From Myxococcales bacterium UBA1660 (lineage in GTDB: Bacteria; Myxococcota_A; Polyangia; Polyangiales; Houyiibacteriaceae), in the NCBI GenBank assembly GCA_002320815.1, contig DCLA01000073.1:1-7428 (forward strand): 7,428 nucleotides of DNA. The letters run 5' to 3'. Made by a program: the position numbers and the translations under genes. Below, one piece after another: positions 5,405 through 7,428 of this stretch. How positions within the stretch are numbered: position 1 is the stretch's first letter; each line of letters opens with the position of its first letter. A model generated the notes under the pieces. That model saw only the letters and a program-made list of their open reading frames with translations, was not told the DNA's origin and did no database searches.

Positions 5405-7276
5405 TCACTCCTCCTTGGGGAGGATGGGGGCGACGTGGACCTCGGAGAGCATCTCCGGGTTCACGGCGCTGGGCGCACCGGTCATCAGATCGTTGGCCCG
5501 CTGGGTCTTCGGGAAGGCGATGACGTCCCGGATCGACTCGGTCTGCGCGGCGAGCATGGCGACCCGGTCCATGCCGAAGGCGATGCCGCCGTGGGGCGGG
5601 GCGCCGTAGCTGAGGCCGTCGAGGAGGAAGCCGAACTTCTCCCGGGCCTCTTCCTCACCGATGCCGATGACGTCGAAGACGCGCTTCTGGACCTTGGGAT
5701 CGTGCAGGCGGATGGAGCCGCCGGCGATCTCGAAGCCGTTGAGCACCAGGTCGTAGCGGTAGCAGCTCACCAGCCCCGGATCGGTCTCCAGCTTGTCGAC
5801 GTCCTGGTCCTGCGGGCGGGTGAAGACGTGGTGGGCCGCGGCCCAGCTCCCGTCGTCCTCCTGCTCGAAGAGGGGCGGGTTCACGACCCAGAGGAACTGC
5901 CAGTCGTCCGCCGCACCCACCTCGGGGATCAGCCCGAGCTTCTTGCCCAGGTGGACCCGCAGGTTGGCCATCACGGTGTGGACCTTGGCGGTCGCGCCGA
6001 GCTGGAAGAGGATCAGGTCGCCGTCCTTGGCGCCCACGGCCGCGTTGATGGCGTTGCGGAGGTCGTCGGTGATGACCTTGCCGAAGGGGCTCTGGGTCCA
6101 GGTGCCGTCGGCCTGCACCTTGGCGCGGCCGAGACCGGCGGAGCCCATCTGCTTGCAGAGCTTCTCCAGCTGGTCGGTGTCCTTGCGGCTGAGCGAGTGC
6201 TCGGCGGGCACGACCATGGCCTTGATGATCTCGGCGGGCAGGTCGGTGCGGTAGGCGCCGCTCTGGAACTTCTCGGCGATGGCCGCGAAGAGGGGGACCT
6301 CGCCGCCGCCGTGCTCGGTGATCAGCGCGGTCAGGTCGGTGTGCTCGAGGCCGAAGCGGATGTCCGGCTTGTCGTTGCCGTAGCGGCGCATCGACTCGTC
6401 GAAGTCCATCCGCGGGAAGGTGCCCTCGGGGTACTTCGCCTCGAGGTCGATCCCCAGGACCTCCTTCCAGAGCCGGAAGACCATGCCCTCCAGCACCGTG
6501 AAGAGGGTGTCCTGGTCGATGAAGGACATCTCGATGTCGATCTGGGTGAACTCCGGCTGCCGGTCGATGCGCAGGGCCTCGTCCCGGAAGCAGCGGACGA
6601 TCTGGTAGTAGCGGTCGTAGCCGGCCACCATCAGGAGCTGCTTGTAGAGCTGCGGGCTCTCGGCCAGCGCGTAGAAGCTACCGGGGTAGAGGCGCGAGGG
6701 CACCAGGAAGGGCCGGGCGCCGCCGGGGGTGTAGCGGACCAAGAAGGGCGTCTCGATCTCGAGGAAGCCGTTCTCCGCCAGGTAGTTGCGCGCGTGATGG
6801 TTCAGCTTGCTGCGCATCACCAGGTTCTTCTGGAGCTGCGGGCGACGCAGATCGAGGTAGCGGTGCTCGAGCCGCTTGTCCTCGTTGGTCTCCACCGAAT
6901 CCTCGATGGGGAAGGGCGGGGTGAGGGCCTCGTTGAGGACCTCGGCCTGGCCCACGACCACCTCGATCTCGCCGGTGCTCAGCCGCGGGTTGTGCAGGCT
7001 GGTGCCGTCGTCGGTCTGGCCGCGGTCGCGGACCTTGCCGTGGATCGCCAGGACCCACTCGGGCCGCGCGCGCTTGGCCACCTCGTAGGCGGGGTGGTCG
7101 GGGTCGAAGACCAGCTGGGTCAGGCCGTAGCGATCGCGCAGATCGATGAAGATGGCGTTGGGGTGGTGCCGCCGATTCTGCACCCAGCCGAAGAGGGTCA
7201 CCTCTTGGCCATCGTCGGCGAGCCGCAGCTCTCCGCAGTTGTGGGTTCGCTTGAGCTCCTCGATGAACTTCGCCAC
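5405..7276 (-). CDS. aspS: Aspartyl-tRNA synthetase, bacterial type
   Basis: A cytoplasmic class IIb synthetase that charges tRNA with aspartate using ATP. The 623-aa product is somewhat longer than E. coli AspRS (590 aa). It has an N-terminal OB-fold anticodon domain (about 15-110, GWVQNRRHHPNAIFIDLRD), then motif 1 (about 171-190, EIETPFLVRYTPGGARPF). The aspartate pocket ESPQLYKQLLM retains Ser207, Gln209 and Lys212. Motif 2 is FRDEALRIDRQPEFTQIDIE (230-249). The bacterial GAD insertion spans about 300-440, followed by AHHVFT (481-486) and NGFEIAGGSIRLH (513-525). Motif 3 is GIAFGMDRVAML (564-575, Arg571). The start is GTG with AGGAG 5 nt upstream. The anticodon domain has a slightly long loop (about 84-98). 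His38 matches the position that marks non-discriminating AspRS in Pseudomonas aeruginosa (His31), so the enzyme may also make Asp-tRNA(Asn). The gene is complete and uses the same GC-rich codons as its neighbours. Confidence 0.97.
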   Translation of the reverse strand: MAKFIEELKRTHNCGELRLADDGQEVTLFGWVQNRRHHPNAIFIDLRDRYGLTQLVFDPDHPAYEVAKRARPEWVLAIHGKVRDRGQTDDGTSLHNPRLSTGEIEVVVGQAEVLNEALTPPFPIEDSVETNEDKRLEHRYLDLRRPQLQKNLVMRSKLNHHARNYLAENGFLEIETPFLVRYTPGGARPFLVPSRLYPGSFYALAESPQLYKQLLMVAGYDRYYQIVRCFRDEALRIDRQPEFTQIDIEMSFIDQDTLFTVLEGMVFRLWKEVLGIDLEAKYPEGTFPRMDFDESMRRYGNDKPDIRFGLEHTDLTALITEHGGGEVPLFAAIAEKFQSGAYRTDLPAEIIKAMVVPAEHSLSRKDTDQLEKLCKQMGSAGLGRAKVQADGTWTQSPFGKVITDDLRNAINAAVGAKDGDLILFQLGATAKVHTVMANLRVHLGKKLGLIPEVGAADDWQFLWVVNPPLFEQEDDGSWAAAHHVFTRPQDQDVDKLETDPGLVSCYRYDLVLNGFEIAGGSIRLHDPKVQKRVFDVIGIGEEEAREKFGFLLDGLSYGAPPHGGIAFGMDRVAMLAAQTESIRDVIAFPKTQRANDLMTGAPSAVNPEMLSEVHVAPILPKEE

Positions 7277-7281
7277 GTCGA

Positions 7282-7286
7282 CTCCT
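7282..7286 (-). promoter_or_regulatory. Ribosome binding site of aspS
   Basis: AGGAG on the minus strand, 5 nt before a GTG codon. This fixes the start at 7276 and explains why a non-ATG start is credible. The first residues (MAKFIEELKRTHNCGELR) run straight into the conserved AspRS N-terminus. Confidence 0.8.
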
Positions 7287-7323
7287 CGATCCGCCTCCGG
7301 GGAACACTTGGGGCGGGGATGGG

Positions 7324-7352
7324 CACGTACCGGGGGTGACGCGAGGCGTCAA
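7324..7352 (-). promoter_or_regulatory. Candidate sigma70-type promoter of aspS
   Basis: TTGACG (7352-7347) matches the -35 consensus at 5 of 6 bases. Exactly 17 bp downstream, TACGTG (7329-7324) is a weak -10. The implied leader is about 40 nt and contains the AGGAG ribosome site. The -35 box lies inside a small inverted repeat (7337-7351). The -10 match is poor, as often seen in GC-rich genomes, so confidence is limited. Confidence 0.4.
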
Positions 7353-7370
7353 GATGATCGCCCAGCGATC
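7337..7370. repeat. Two adjacent small inverted repeats upstream of aspS
   Basis: TGACGC-GAG-GCGTCA (7337-7351) and GATCGC-CCA-GCGATC (7356-7370) are each perfect 6-bp arms around 3 bp, 4 bp apart. They could be operator-like sites over the aspS -35 box, or hairpins at the end of an upstream transcript. No T-tract follows either one on the minus strand, so they are not called a terminator. Confidence 0.4.
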
Positions 7371-7380
7371 CCCCCGACTT

Positions 7381-7428
7381 GCACAAGGGACGCTCTTGCA
7401 CACTGGCACAAGGGACGCTCCTTGCCCC
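7381..7428. repeat. Tandem direct repeat, 25-bp period, running to the window edge
   Basis: The 15-mer GCACAAGGGACGCTC occurs at 7381-7395 and again at 7406-7420. Each copy is followed by a related (C)TTGC extension, so the similarity covers about 20 bp. Each copy also holds a short inverted repeat (CAAG...CTTG; in the second copy CAAGG-GACGCT-CCTTG). Only two copies are visible, and more could lie beyond 7428. Its role is unknown. Confidence 0.6.

Noticed and set aside
5360..7339. A 659-codon plus-strand ORF antisense to aspS
   Set aside because: Its product is Val/Glu/His/Gly-rich low-complexity sequence that mirrors aspS codons. The minus strand carries every AspRS motif, so this is a GC-bias shadow.
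1..7428. CRISPR array, tRNA or rRNA gene, transposase, integrase
   Set aside because: I saw no regularly spaced repeat-spacer units, no tRNA-like cloverleaf segments and no mobile-element proteins in any frame. The only tandem repeat has two copies and no spacer-like diversity.

Overview
The window is GC-rich, and every well-supported gene lies on the minus strand. It most likely comes from a Myxococcota (myxobacterial) chromosome. The strongest sign is a secreted protein ending in a MYXO-CTERM-type sorting tail, preceded by a cysteine-rich segment of the 'DPANCGACG' kind common in that phylum. Large antisense shadow ORFs in third-position-GC-rich codons fit a high-GC genome. The source is inferred from protein style only; no marker gene names a genus.

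Layout in transcription order, right to left: (1) 7277-7428 is the aspS upstream region, with a 25-bp-period tandem repeat at the window edge, two small adjacent inverted repeats and a plausible sigma70-type promoter. (2) 7276-5405 is aspS, a complete bacterial-type aspartyl-tRNA synthetase, followed by a good intrinsic terminator at 5325-5361. (3) 5254-4080 is a type II toxin-antitoxin module of the RES-Xre class: an operator region with two inverted repeats, the Xre/ParS-like antitoxin, then the RES-domain NAD+-consuming toxin overlapping it by 14 bp. (4) 4002-1759 is a 747-aa exported, surface-anchored protein. It has a heparinase II/III- or polysaccharide-lyase-like body, a 12-cysteine module and the MYXO-CTERM tail. 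(5) 1492-66 is a pair of overlapping tandem paralogs: small exported or membrane proteins with four hydrophobic segments and a nearly identical C-terminal motif.

The aspS terminator separates the housekeeping gene from the toxin-antitoxin pair. That pair is a self-contained, probably autoregulated operon. The surface protein and the paralog pair have their own starts, and nothing links them functionally to the toxin-antitoxin module. The paralogs are translationally coupled through a TTGA stop/start overlap.

No clearly new defence or mobile system is visible. The items most worth a second look are the paralog pair of unknown function, the MYXO-CTERM lyase-like protein, the double-palindrome operator whose half-site recurs upstream of aspS, and the histidine in AspRS that suggests a non-discriminating enzyme.
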